Part shown: positions 8,390 to 17,199 of the stretch, one piece after another
Position numbering within the stretch: the stretch's first letter is position 1
How the letters are laid out: every line of letters begins with the position of its first letter
Source: Saprospiraceae bacterium
Lineage (GTDB): Bacteria; Bacteroidota; Bacteroidia; Chitinophagales; Saprospiraceae
Length of the DNA: 64,000 nt
Assembly (NCBI GenBank): GCA_016715405.1
Contig: JADKAE010000004.1
Span: 1 to 64,000 of the forward strand
Direction: 5' to 3'
Notes under the pieces: generated by a model
The model's database searches: none
What the model was told of the DNA's origin: nothing
Seen by the model: only the letters and a program-made list of their open reading frames with translations
Made by a program: the position numbers and the translations under genes

Positions 8390-9403
8390 ATGGAACTATC
8401 AAAAGCGCTCCAAAATCAATTTTTAGAAATAGCAGAACTCATCCGAAAGTCGCGGGCGAAAGTGCTGAGTGTTGCCAATGAAGGCATGATTGACCTTTAC
8501 TGGCGCGTCGGGCAAAGCATTAGCGGCCGCACCGAGCAGGACGGTTGGGGGAAGTCAACGGTAAAGCAACTTGCGATATTTATTGCCGCGGATACAAGCG
8601 CCCCGAGGGGGTTTTCGGACAAAAACCTCTGGCGCATGAAGCAGTTTTATGAAGCCTACAAAGACAAACCCGAACTCCGCCGTCTTTCCGGAAAGGTAAG
8701 TTGGACGCACAATTTGCTCATTTTTTCAAAAACCAAAAGCGACGAGGAACGCGTGTTCTATTATCTGCTCACCATGCGAGAGCGATTTAGCAAACGAGAA
8801 CTAGAGCGCAGCATTGACAGCGGCTATTTTGAGCGGACGCTGCTCGCCAACCCAAAACTCTCACCAGCGGTGAGAGTTTTGCTCCGCGACAGCACGGATG
8901 TATTCAAGGACACTTATATCTGGGAATTTCTGCACCTGCCGGAGCCGTTCAGCGAAAAGGATTTGCGGAAGGCCTTGCTTGCAAACCTCAAAAAATTCAT
9001 TTTGGAATTGGGGGCTGACTTTGTTTTTATCGGTGAAGAATACCGCGTCCAGGTCGGAAACAAGGACTTTTTTATTGATCTGTTATTTTTTCACAGAGAA
9101 TTGTGCTGCTTAGTGCCGTTTGAATTGAAAGTCGAGGAGTTCAAACCGGAGTTCATGGGAAAACTCAATTTTTATTTGGAAGCCCTCGACCGCGACGTGC
9201 GAAAACCGCACGAAAACCCATCAATGGGAGTCTTGCTCTGTAAATCGAAAGACGATGAAATTGTGGAATATGCCATGAGCAGAAACATTTCCCCGTTACT
9301 TGTGGCCGATTATCAAACAAAACTTCTTGACAAAGACAAACTTCGCCGGAAACTGCACGAAATTTTTAGTCCGCCTGATTTGCTAGGAGAGGGAGGAGGG
9401 TAA
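8390..9403 (+). CDS. YhcG-type PD-(D/E)XK nuclease (DUF1016), intact
   Basis: A 337-aa protein with the full DUF1016 architecture: N-terminal helical domain ('VANEGMIDLYWRVGQSIS', 'GFSDKNLWRMKQFYEAY', 'KVSWTHNLLIFSKT') and C-terminal nuclease domain with 'FFIDLLFFHREL' (Asp near 230) and 'VPFELKVEEFKPEF' (Glu and Lys near 244-246). The family is predicted to cut DNA and is frequent in defence and mobile islands; the function of most members is unknown. Start chosen at 8390 ('MELSKALQNQF') because family members begin there; the open frame continues upstream through a relic. It is flanked by two copies of the peroxiredoxin 3' end, and is only distantly like the other two YhcG copies of this window. 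Confidence 0.88.
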   Translation: MELSKALQNQFLEIAELIRKSRAKVLSVANEGMIDLYWRVGQSISGRTEQDGWGKSTVKQLAIFIAADTSAPRGFSDKNLWRMKQFYEAYKDKPELRRLSGKVSWTHNLLIFSKTKSDEERVFYYLLTMRERFSKRELERSIDSGYFERTLLANPKLSPAVRVLLRDSTDVFKDTYIWEFLHLPEPFSEKDLRKALLANLKKFILELGADFVFIGEEYRVQVGNKDFFIDLLFFHRELCCLVPFELKVEEFKPEFMGKLNFYLEALDRDVRKPHENPSMGVLLCKSKDDEIVEYAMSRNISPLLVADYQTKLLDKDKLRRKLHEIFSPPDLLGEGGG

Positions 9404-9417
9404 GAGGGTTGGTGCAA

Positions 9418-9511
9418 ATTTCTACCTGGCGAAGAAGGAGATTGCGCTGAATTAAGTATCAAAAAAACGTCAATTAAAAAGGTCGGCCCCGTCGTGGCGC
9501 CGGCCTTTTTT
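9418..9511 (+). repeat. Direct repeat, copy 2 (peroxiredoxin 3' end + terminator)
   Basis: Reads 'NFYLAKKEIALN' and stop, then a spacer that differs from copy 1, then an almost identical terminator. There is no other peroxiredoxin sequence before it. Confidence 0.85.
9476..9511 (+). terminator. Intrinsic terminator
   Basis: Stem AAAAAGGTCGGC / GCCGGCCTTTTTT (one G-T pair) with an 11-base loop. It can serve the YhcG gene. Confidence 0.8.
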
Positions 9512-9604
9512 GCTTTGTGGCAGGCGTTCAATGTAATGATTACCCCTAGTGTACTATTAATACATAGAGTTTTCTCGGATTAATAACCAAAATTTCAAAA
9601 AATC

Positions 9605-10078
9605 ATGAAAAAGCTGATCCAGTGGTCTTTATTAGGACTGTTTGTCGTTTTGTTGATGGGCGCCTGTAGCGACCCCAATGAAGGAAGCGTTGCGGATACC
9701 ATCGATTTTAAAAGATCGAAAGTTGAATTTGACGCAGGTAGCGCAAGTATTTTGACGACGTTGTGGTTTTATGGCAATTACGGCGGTAAAGAGTTTTTCT
9801 ATTATTTTAACACCGATCAGGATGCAGGAGCAGATTTTCTGGTTCGCTGCAGTGCCGGTGTTTTTACGGTGAGTAAGGAGTCTTCGCCGGGGCTGTATAA
9901 TATCCTGATGTACACGGGCAAACCAACGGTTAGTGGAAATATGTATAAACTCAGTTTTCCCGTTTCGGCGCTCGAAGTATCAGGTGAATTTACGGTACGT
10001 TACTGGTTTTTCGAGATTTCCGAGGGCGACCGCATGCCTGATGGGGAGGAGGTAAAAAGTCTGACGGTGGTGCTGTGA
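9605..10078 (+). CDS. Small lipoprotein of unknown function
   Basis: 157 aa with a typical lipoprotein signal: positively charged start 'MKKLIQW', hydrophobic stretch, and lipobox 'LMGAC' with the acylated Cys at 21, then 'SDPNEG'. The rest is a predicted all-beta domain rich in aromatic residues ('FYGNYGGKEFFYYF', 'FTVRYWFFEISEG'). No enzyme motif is seen. It lies alone, 91 bp ahead of the transporter in the same direction. Located in the inner or outer membrane facing the periplasm or surface (inference). Family not recognised. Confidence 0.75.
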   Translation: MKKLIQWSLLGLFVVLLMGACSDPNEGSVADTIDFKRSKVEFDAGSASILTTLWFYGNYGGKEFFYYFNTDQDAGADFLVRCSAGVFTVSKESSPGLYNILMYTGKPTVSGNMYKLSFPVSALEVSGEFTVRYWFFEISEGDRMPDGEEVKSLTVVL

Positions 10079-10093
10079 GTGCCTAAGCTACGA

Positions 10094-10101
10094 TATATTT
10101 G
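10094..10101 (+). promoter_or_regulatory. Promoter -7 box (TATATTTG)
   Basis: TAnnTTTG match 69 bp before the transporter start; no clear -33 element. Confidence 0.3.
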
Positions 10102-10169
10102 CACGGCAGGAGTAAGTGGGTAATTTCAAGACTTTTTTTTAAAATTAGTCCTGAATTAACAGGACACCT

Positions 10170-11495
10170 ATGCTCTACACCACCCTCCTCCTCGCCGTTG
10201 CCATCGCCGTCATTTTGCTCCTCTCCGCCCGCTGGAAATTCAGCGCTTTTTTTGTACTGCTTTTTGTAGCTGCAATCACGGGGATAGCGGCGGGGTTCGA
10301 CGGCGAGCGAATTATTGCTTTGCTGAAGACTGGTCTGGGCAGCACGATTGAAAAAATAGGCCTGCTCATCGTGCTCGGCACTACGCTGGGGGTATTGCTC
10401 GAAAAAGCGGGCGCCACGGCCAGTCTGGCCCGGGCGGTGCTGGGCCTCACCGGCGAGGAGCGGGCGCCGCTGGCGTTGAGCGTCATTGGTTTTGGGGTAG
10501 GGTTTCCCATATTTTGCGATTCGGGGTTTGTGGTGTTGTCGGGGTTGGCGGTGTCGCTGTCGGCGCAGTCGCCCGGGCGGCGGGTGTGGCTGGTGGTGAG
10601 CCTGGCTACGGCTTTGTATGCGGTACACTGCCTCGTACCGCCGCATCCTGGTATTACGGCGGCGGCGGGTACCTTAGGCGCCGATATAGGCCGTACGATG
10701 TTATTGGGCGCAGTGGCAGCCTTGCCGGCGGCTGTTGTGGGTTATTTTTGGGCCAAATGGGTGAATCGCCGGGGGGGAATACCTCCAGTGGAGGTTATTG
10801 ATTATCAGGCAATCCAACCGCATGATCGGCTGCCTTCTCCGTTTTGGGCGGCTTTGCCGGTGGTGACGCCTGTGGCGCTTATTGCCGTCAAATCACTGGT
10901 CTTGCTGGAGCCTACTCCGATTTCTAGCGGTCTGCTCAGCTTCATCAAAGTGGCGGGCGACCCGGTCACGGCCTTGCTGATCGGCATCGTGCTGTGCCTG
11001 CCACTTTTTCCAAAAATTGAAAAAAGTACGATCAATACCCTGCTCGAAGCCGCGCTGGTCAAGTCGGGAGGTATTCTGCTGATCACCGCAGCGGGCGGCG
11101 CCTTCGGCGAGGTGATCAAAGCGCTGAACCTCGGTGAAGTCTTCGGACCGGCTTTTGCTGCCAGCGGGTTGGGCCTTCTAATACCCTTTGCCCTGGCGGC
11201 AGTGTTCAAAACGGCGCAGGGAAGCTCTACGGTGGCCGTCATATCGGCGGCGAGTATCCTGGCGCCGTTGCTGCCTTCGCTGGGCTTCGACAGTGAAAAT
11301 AGCCGAATCTTTGCTCTGCTAGCTATGGGCGCCGGCTCGATGGCGGTGTCGCATACCAACGATTCTTACTTTTGGGTGGTGTCCCGCTTCGGACAATTGG
11401 ATACGAATACGGCGCTGCGGTCGTATTCGACTGCCAGTGTATGGATGGGTTTGACCGGGCTGGTGGCAGTTTGGATTTTGACCCTTATTTTATAA
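10170..11495 (+). CDS. GntP-family gluconate/organic-acid:H+ symporter
   Basis: 441 aa, about 12 membrane segments, length typical of GntP (TC 2.A.8), which takes up gluconate or related sugar acids with protons. Family hallmarks are 'GTTLGVLLEKAGAT', 'GFPIFCDSGFVVL', 'LVPPHPGI', 'KTAQGSSTVAVI' and 'MAVSHTNDSYFWVVS'. The precise substrate cannot be told from sequence; glycerate, ketodeoxygluconate and fructuronate relatives look alike. No sugar-acid kinase or dehydratase gene is adjacent. The gene ends just before a palindromic repeat at 11503. Confidence 0.92.
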   Translation: MLYTTLLLAVAIAVILLLSARWKFSAFFVLLFVAAITGIAAGFDGERIIALLKTGLGSTIEKIGLLIVLGTTLGVLLEKAGATASLARAVLGLTGEERAPLALSVIGFGVGFPIFCDSGFVVLSGLAVSLSAQSPGRRVWLVVSLATALYAVHCLVPPHPGITAAAGTLGADIGRTMLLGAVAALPAAVVGYFWAKWVNRRGGIPPVEVIDYQAIQPHDRLPSPFWAALPVVTPVALIAVKSLVLLEPTPISSGLLSFIKVAGDPVTALLIGIVLCLPLFPKIEKSTINTLLEAALVKSGGILLITAAGGAFGEVIKALNLGEVFGPAFAASGLGLLIPFALAAVFKTAQGSSTVAVISAASILAPLLPSLGFDSENSRIFALLAMGAGSMAVSHTNDSYFWVVSRFGQLDTNTALRSYSTASVWMGLTGLVAVWILTLIL

Positions 11496-11502
11496 TAAAA
11501 AT

Positions 11503-11612
11503 GTAACTGTTTAGGAGGGTTTAGCGATTGGGTTTAGCTGTATGTTTAGTTAACTAAACCCTAACGCTAAACTGCGAATGCACTAAACCCTACTAAACAG
11601 TTACATAAAAAT
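11503..11612. repeat. Palindromic word-array repeat (TTTAGCG/CTAAACCC words)
   Basis: Left half repeats GGGTTTAGCGATTGGGTTTAG-like words; right half repeats CTAAACCCT words. Outer ends ATGTAACTGTTTAG and CTAAACAGTTACAT pair. Bases 11553-11591 match 57163-57201 at 38 of 39 positions, so these two are members of one family. It follows the transporter gene and may act as its terminator or RNA stabiliser. The rest of the gap, 11613-11832, has nothing I recognise. Confidence 0.8.
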
Positions 11613-11832
11613 ATATCCAACAAATAGTGCCCGGGAATTGACTTTACCGCTATTTCACCGTATATTTAACACTTGGAAAACCGGTAGTGCATACTCTTCT
11701 ATTCCTCCCTCTATTCCCCCTCTTCTCGTCGAGCGATATGTAGCACACACTGCCGAGTGGAAAATTGTGTTGCATTTGAGCATTCTTTTTGACCATGATT
11801 TACGTGTTCATTTTCATTGATCACATAAATAT

Positions 11833-14800
11833 ATGGTCATGTGTACACATCAAAATGTTCCTACATCAGTGGAGAACCGATGTGGAACTCCGCAAACGAG
11901 AAAACGGAGTCCTACTGTTCACGCTGTACCAAACCCGGAGCGGGTTAAGGAATCTGTATTTACTACCGTACAAATAGCGATTAAGTTACTCCTCGTTTTT
12001 GCCATGATCGCCTGGCAGAGCGGTTTTGCAGGCGCACAACTTGCTAAATGGACTTTTGAAGGTAACGTTACTTCCGCAAGCCAAACAGCAAGCGGAATCA
12101 CTGCTCAAAATGCCTTCTTCGGCCCCGACGTGGATCATGTCGGTTTTACCAGCGGCAATGGCGGCCGCGCGTATAAAGCCGAAGAATGGACCGAAAGCAA
12201 CACCAGGGATAACGATGAGTTTATTCAGGTTAAAATTACAGGTTCTTGTTTCAGGGTGTACTCATTTGCCTGGCATTTTAGGAGGGACCTTGAGGGCCCA
12301 AGGAAGTACGAGGTTCGTTATTCTACCGATGATTTTTATACAAGCACGCTTCTTACCAACGGGTCTATTGATGATATTACAAACTGGTATACATTCGATC
12401 AATCGATGTATCTTCTTAACCTCACTCAAATTACTTTCAGGATTTATGGATTTGATAGTGAGGATGAGAATGACAGTGAGAATGTATTCCGCTTCGATAA
12501 TATAGCTATCGAAGGATATACTTGTCCCGTGGATTCCGATGGTGATGGAATTTATGATTCTGTGGATAACTGCCCTTATACGGCTAACCCCAACCAATTA
12601 GACTCAGACCAAGACGGTAAGGGCGACGTATGTGACAATTGTCCGTTTAATGTTAATCCCAACCAGGCAGATGCCGATAATGACGGCAAAGGGGATGTGT
12701 GCGACAACTGCCCAAATATTTCGAATGCCAACCAGGCAGATGCGGATATTGACGGCAGAGGCGACGCTTGCGACAACTGCCCCAACGTAGCCAATGCCAA
12801 CCAGGCTGACGTGGATGCCGACGGCAGAGGCGATGCTTGCGACAACTGCCCTAACATCTCCAATGCTAACCAGGCCGACGGCGATAGTGACGGCAAAGGC
12901 GATGTATGCGACAACTGCCCTAACATCTCCAATGCTAACCAAGCGGATGCCGATAGCGACGGTAAGGGCGATGTGTGCGACAACTGCCCCAATATAGCTA
13001 ATGCCAACCAGGCGGATTATGATGGCGATGGCAGAGGCGACGCTTGCGACAACTGCCCCAACGTAGCCAATGCCAACCAGGCTGACGTGGATGCCGACGG
13101 CAGAGGCGATGCTTGCGACAACTGCCCTACCTGGAGCAACCCCAACCAGGCCGACGGCGATAGTGACGGCAAAGGCGATGTATGCGACAACTGCCCTAAC
13201 ATCTCCAATGCTAACCAAGCGGATGCCGATAGCGACGGTAAGGGCGATGTGTGCGACAACTGCCCCAATATAGCTAATGCCAACCAGGCGGACTTTGATG
13301 GCGATGGCAGAGGCGACGCTTGCGACAACTGCCCCAACGTAGCCAATGCCAACCAGGCCGACGGCGATAGTGACGGCAAAGGCGATGTATGCGACAACTG
13401 CCCTAACATCTCCAATGCTAACCAGGCCGACTATGATAGCGACGGCAAAGGCGACGTATGCGACAACTGTCCGAACGTATCGAATGCCAACCAGGCCGAC
13501 TATGATGGCGACGGCAGGGGCGACGCTTGCGACAACTGCCCCAACGTAGCCAATGCCAACCAGGCTGACGTGGATGCCGACGGCAGAGGAGATGCGTGCG
13601 ACAACTGCCCTGTCAATTCCAATGCCAACCAGGCTGACGGCGATAGTGACGGCAAAGGCGATGTGTGCGACAACTGCCCCAATGTATCGAATGCCAATCA
13701 GGCCGACGGTGATGGCGACGGCAGGGGCAATGTGTGCGACAACTGCCCAAACATCTCCAATGCCAATCAGGCAGATGCTGATCAGGATGGCAAAGGCGAT
13801 GTATGCGACAACTGCCCCAACGTAGCCAATGCTAACCAGGCCGACGTGGATGCCGATGGCAAAGGAGATGCATGCGACAACTGTCCCACCTGGGCAAACC
13901 CCAACCAGGCTGACGGCGATAGTGACGGCAAAGGCGATGTGTGCGACAACTGCCCCAACATTTCCAATGCTAACCAGGCAGATGCTGATCAGGATGGCAA
14001 AGGCGATGTGTGCGACAACTGCCCCAATATAGCCAATGCCAATCAACTTGATACGGATGGAGACGGGGTAGGTGACCTGTGCGATAATTGCCCCACCATA
14101 TACAATCCGGATCAAATCGACACCGGCCTGCCTTGCGGCTGGGAACAACAACCTGTCTCACAAGGCTGCGGTGGCTCATACGTATTTAACGATGCAACGA
14201 ATATCTTCACAGGTACGAGCATCAACTGCTATTACGGCAACGCGTTTAATACCGATGAATTGATCTTTGCCTGGCTCGATGTGTGTGGCAATGGAAGCAT
14301 CACCGCACAAGTAACCAGTATTACAGGAAGTAGCCTGGGCTGGGCAGGGATTACCATGCGAGAATCTGCCATGGAAGGCGCAATGAAAGTACAATTGATG
14401 ACCAACCTGAGCAACCTGAGTCGACGCGAAGTGCGCTACACAACGGGCGGATCGAGTTACCCGCAGCAATTCCCGAGCAACCAGCGCTACTGGCTGCGGC
14501 TCACCCGTACCGGCAACCAGTTTGTAGGCTACGTATCGCCTAATGGCCTGATGTGGTATCAGGTGATGGCTGCTACCGTAAATATGAGCGAGTGTATTGA
14601 ATTAGGTTTGGTTGTGACCAATTACCAGCCAACGAGCACGGTGACGGCAAGCTTCGCCAATGTTAAATTGGAAGGTGGGGTAGCAGGAATGGCCATACCG
14701 AATGTATACAACGATACTTCTCCGGATGTGATGGGCTATCCTGATTTCAGCGTATTCCCCAATCCGACAACTGGTGAATTAAACCTGGATATGACCCAGT

Positions 14801-14994
14801 ATCAGCTCAAAGCCGTACGCATCGAAGTGTATAGCATGGAAGGTCGTCTGTTGAAATTCACGGAAGTAGATGAAGTACAGGCAAATCAAGAACGGCTTGA
14901 CTTGTCTGCGCTCGGCAACGGCATTTACCTCATCCGTGTGAAATCGGCGGGTGTGCCCGACGTTACGAAACGAGTAGTACTTAATAATAAGTAA
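11833..14994 (+). CDS. Thrombospondin type-3 repeat protein with type IX sorting domain
   Basis: 1053 aa. A hydrophobic segment at about residues 43-68 ('IKLLLVFAMIAWQSG') ending in 'FAGAQ' looks like a signal peptide with a long N-terminal extension; the true start may be later or the 5' end altered. Then come a beta-sandwich domain (about 70-230), about 22 calcium-binding thrombospondin type-3 repeats of 23 aa ('DGKGDVCDNCPNISNANQAD'; about 234-765), a laminin-G/DUF1349-like domain ('GWAGITMRES', 'RYWLRLTRTGNQFVGYVS'; about 770-945), and a type A C-terminal sorting domain ('FSVFPNPTTGELNLD ... GIYLIRV') from about 969. The protein should be exported by the type IX system and bound to or released from the surface. 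The repeats make a stiff calcium-loaded stalk. It is monocistronic, with a terminator after it. Confidence 0.9.
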   Translation: MVMCTHQNVPTSVENRCGTPQTRKRSPTVHAVPNPERVKESVFTTVQIAIKLLLVFAMIAWQSGFAGAQLAKWTFEGNVTSASQTASGITAQNAFFGPDVDHVGFTSGNGGRAYKAEEWTESNTRDNDEFIQVKITGSCFRVYSFAWHFRRDLEGPRKYEVRYSTDDFYTSTLLTNGSIDDITNWYTFDQSMYLLNLTQITFRIYGFDSEDENDSENVFRFDNIAIEGYTCPVDSDGDGIYDSVDNCPYTANPNQLDSDQDGKGDVCDNCPFNVNPNQADADNDGKGDVCDNCPNISNANQADADIDGRGDACDNCPNVANANQADVDADGRGDACDNCPNISNANQADGDSDGKGDVCDNCPNISNANQADADSDGKGDVCDNCPNIANANQADYDGDGRGDACDNCPNVANANQADVDADGRGDACDNCPTWSNPNQADGDSDGKGDVCDNCPNISNANQADADSDGKGDVCDNCPNIANANQADFDGDGRGDACDNCPNVANANQADGDSDGKGDVCDNCPNISNANQADYDSDGKGDVCDNCPNVSNANQADYDGDGRGDACDNCPNVANANQADVDADGRGDACDNCPVNSNANQADGDSDGKGDVCDNCPNVSNANQADGDGDGRGNVCDNCPNISNANQADADQDGKGDVCDNCPNVANANQADVDADGKGDACDNCPTWANPNQADGDSDGKGDVCDNCPNISNANQADADQDGKGDVCDNCPNIANANQLDTDGDGVGDLCDNCPTIYNPDQIDTGLPCGWEQQPVSQGCGGSYVFNDATNIFTGTSINCYYGNAFNTDELIFAWLDVCGNGSITAQVTSITGSSLGWAGITMRESAMEGAMKVQLMTNLSNLSRREVRYTTGGSSYPQQFPSNQRYWLRLTRTGNQFVGYVSPNGLMWYQVMAATVNMSECIELGLVVTNYQPTSTVTASFANVKLEGGVAGMAIPNVYNDTSPDVMGYPDFSVFPNPTTGELNLDMTQYQLKAVRIEVYSMEGRLLKFTEVDEVQANQERLDLSALGNGIYLIRVKSAGVPDVTKRVVLNNK
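12535..14140 (+). repeat. Tandem 69-bp repeat array (TSP type-3 units)
   Basis: About 22 units of 69 bp. Blocks of four units (276 bp) recur almost unchanged, for example 12782-13057 against 13058-13333, so whole blocks have been copied or homogenised. The complementary strand is open over about 1.5 kb as a by-product of the repeat. Confidence 0.9.
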
Positions 14995-15026
14995 AAGCCT
15001 TATTATGATCAGTTAGGCTCATAAAC

Positions 15027-15068
15027 GCGCTCCGCAGGACAACTCAAGTAACCTGTGGGGCGCTTTTT
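15027..15068 (+). terminator. Intrinsic terminator
   Basis: Stem GCGCTCCGCAGG / CCTGTGGGGCGC (with G-T pairs) followed by TTTTT, between two convergent genes. Confidence 0.8.
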
Positions 15069-15092
15069 ATTTCTCATAGAACGGTACCGCTA

Positions 15093-15635
15093 TTATCTGA
15101 AAATATACTGCATAAGCACCACATCTTCCCATTGGCCGTTTTTCATGCCGACCTCTTTCTGGATGCCGGCAATTTCATACCCCAAACGGAGATTATAGGC
15201 TATGCTGGCCTTATTAGAAGCCAATACCCTGGCTACGAGGTGGTGGTAGCCCATTTGTTTGCAAGCTTCTAAAATATATTTTTTTAAAAAAGTGCCGTAC
15301 CCCTTGCCGCATTCCTGTTTGGTGAGATAAACGGAGGTTTCGCAGGTAGTACGATAACCTGCCCTTTCGCTAAACCTTTTGATCACGCCCCAGCCGATGA
15401 CTCGGTGTTCAGCATTTTTGAGTACAAACAACTTTTCCCTGTCGTGAAAGCCGCTTACCCATCGTTGAATTCGATCTGAATCAAACAAATCTTCTTCCAT
15501 AGTGGTATCGCCCTGCAGGATATACTCGTTGTAAATGGCTGCAATGGCAGGGAGGTCGGAGTTGCTGGCCTGTTCTATGAAAACTGTGCACGACGGAATC
15601 AATAGGTCGCTATGCATTTGGGTAGTCACTGTCAT
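15093..15635 (-). CDS. GNAT-family N-acetyltransferase (phosphinothricin acetyltransferase-like)
   Basis: 180 aa, with the GNAT fold used to move an acetyl group from acetyl-CoA to an amine. The start 'IEQASNSDLPAIAAIYNEYI' and the middle 'ETSVYLTKQECGKGYGTFL' (acetyl-CoA loop Q/R-x-x-G-x-G/A) followed by 'VARVLASNKASIAYNLRLGYE' are typical of the PAT/Bar/YncA branch. Substrates of this branch include phosphinothricin, methionine sulfoximine and small amino compounds; which one applies here is unknown. It reads toward the TSP3 gene and shares the terminator between them. Confidence 0.85.
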   Translation of the reverse strand: MTVTTQMHSDLLIPSCTVFIEQASNSDLPAIAAIYNEYILQGDTTMEEDLFDSDRIQRWVSGFHDREKLFVLKNAEHRVIGWGVIKRFSERAGYRTTCETSVYLTKQECGKGYGTFLKKYILEACKQMGYHHLVARVLASNKASIAYNLRLGYEIAGIQKEVGMKNGQWEDVVLMQYIFR

Positions 15636-15790
15636 ATTAATAGCTCGCTTTTATTGGGTACGAAAGTTCATGCGCAGATATTAATTCCATATTAAAATAC
15701 CGGAGGGCAATGTTATTTTTTCGTACAAAGGGTAGGGCTAGACAACCAGTATGGAGCGTGATGGATGGAACACCTTGTCACATAATTCCG

Positions 15791-15798
15791 TAAATTTG
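15791..15798 (+). promoter_or_regulatory. Promoter -7 box (TAAATTTG)
   Basis: TAnnTTTG match 9 bp before the queD start codon, implying a very short leader; a TTG lies 13 bp upstream, closer than usual. Confidence 0.3.
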
Positions 15799-15806
15799 CC
15801 GCCACT

Positions 15807-16240
15807 ATGATACGGCTTACCAAAATATTCGACTTCGAAATGGCGCATGCGCTGCCGGGCTACGACGGCTCGTGCAAAAATATTCACGGCCATTCCTTCC
15901 GGCTGGAGGTGACGGTGCAGGGCCTGCCCTTGCAACAATCCGGCCATCCCAAAGACGGCATGGTCATCGATTTTAAAGACCTCAAGGCCATCGTCAATAG
16001 GGAAGTAGTCTCCCAATTTGACCACGCTTTGCTACTGCCGCAACATGCGCCCGCCGATCTGTTAGAGACACTCCGGCAATACTCTGAAAGGTGGTATTGC
16101 TGCCCTTTCAACCTACCAGCGAAAACCTGATTTTGTATATAGTCGACAAATTGCGCGGGGCCATGCCTGCCGGTGTGACTTTGCAGAAAATCCGCTTGTA
16201 CGAAACGGCAACTTCTTTTGCCGAGTGGGAGGCCGTATGA
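15807..16240 (+). CDS. queD: 6-carboxytetrahydropterin synthase / PTPS family, one-base frameshift
   Basis: The PTPS fold with its zinc-binding histidines: 'FEMAHALPGYDGSCKNIHGHSF' region has the first His, the catalytic Cys (GSC) and the HGH pair, and 'FDHALLL' follows. In bacteria this enzyme converts dihydroneopterin triphosphate to 6-carboxytetrahydropterin for queuosine. At about 16090 one G is missing from a G run (GAAAGGTGG), after which the open frame ends early at 16130. The next frame continues as 'VVLLPFQPTSENLILYIVDK' and ends 'ATSFAEWEAV' with TGA at 16238-16240, normal for the family (about 144 aa). The stop overlaps the ATG of the methyltransferase gene, so the two are probably translationally coupled. 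Confidence 0.85.
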
Positions 16241-17199
16241 TGCAAAATATCCTCGACCAACTTCATCAGGTGGAACAACTGGCAGCTGCCTCAAAATTGC
16301 GCAGGCTACTTGCTCGCCCTTTTAGATATATATTTAGTATCGGTTTTAAAAAAATAATTTACCCTTTTACCAAAAAAGGGATTATCCTAAAAACGCGTAC
16401 TTTTTTTAATAGCGAAATGTATGTGGTACTTCCCGCCGGCACCGATATTTATCTCACCGGAGGAAAATCGCACGACTCGGAAATTCGACTGGCTAAATTT
16501 TTAATTAACCATTTGAAAATAGGCGATACCTTTGTCGATGTTGGGGCTCATTTTGGTTATTTTTCATTACTTTCCGCTTTTCTGACAGGTAGCAATGGAC
16601 GCGTTTTTTCTTTTGAAGCTTCAAAAAGTACTTTTTTATTATTAAATAAAAACACCCAAGATAAAGCTAACATAGCGTGCATGAACAATGCAGTTTCTGA
16701 TAAAAAGGAGATTGTGAAGTTTTATGAGTTTCCTGTGTTATATTCCGAATATAATTCAGTGGATATATCCCAATTTGAAGGCGAGAAATGGCTTGTAAAA
16801 TACAAACCCCAGGAAATACAAGTAGAAGCAATAAAGTTGGAAGATTTTATTATTGATAATGATCTTCATCCTAAAATAATAAAAATTGATGTAGAAGGCG
16901 CAGAGTTAAAGGTTGTATTGGGAATGAAAAGGCTATTGGAAGTGAGTGATGGGCTATTTATAGTAATGGAATACCTTCATCCGGATCGAAAAAATGCAGC
17001 ACACCGCCAGGCTGCTGAAATAATGAAAAACGCAGGCTATAATGCGTATTTAATAGAAAAAAACGGAGGTTTAATTCCGGCAGATAATATTGATGATTAT
17101 TTGCAAAAAAATGAATTAGAATCAGAAAATATTGTTTTTAAGAAAATTACGAATGAAGAATTACGAATTACGAATGAAATTCTCATTCATAATTTGTAA
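16237..17199 (+). CDS. FkbM-family SAM-dependent methyltransferase
   Basis: 320 aa. The SAM-binding motif 'FVDVGAHFGYFSLLSAF' lies near residue 100, 'VFSFEASKSTFLLL' follows as motif II, and 'IKIDVEGAELKVVLGM' is the FkbM signature near 212. FkbM enzymes usually put methyl groups on sugars or polyketide hydroxyls. Start chosen at ATG 16237 (ATGATG), overlapping the queD stop. The last 17 or so residues ('TNEELRITNEILIHNL') are encoded by an intergenic word-array repeat that has become part of the frame. The gene is more AT-rich than its neighbours, a hint of transfer. Confidence 0.85.
   Translation: MMQNILDQLHQVEQLAAASKLRRLLARPFRYIFSIGFKKIIYPFTKKGIILKTRTFFNSEMYVVLPAGTDIYLTGGKSHDSEIRLAKFLINHLKIGDTFVDVGAHFGYFSLLSAFLTGSNGRVFSFEASKSTFLLLNKNTQDKANIACMNNAVSDKKEIVKFYEFPVLYSEYNSVDISQFEGEKWLVKYKPQEIQVEAIKLEDFIIDNDLHPKIIKIDVEGAELKVVLGMKRLLEVSDGLFIVMEYLHPDRKNAAHRQAAEIMKNAGYNAYLIEKNGGLIPADNIDDYLQKNELESENIVFKKITNEELRITNEILIHNL

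Noticed and set aside
12604..14151. A 515-aa open frame on the minus strand opposite the TSP3 array
   Set aside because: It mirrors the 69-bp repeat and is rich in Val/Ile/Ala/Gly without any domain; the plus-strand frame has clear calcium-binding repeats and a sorting domain.
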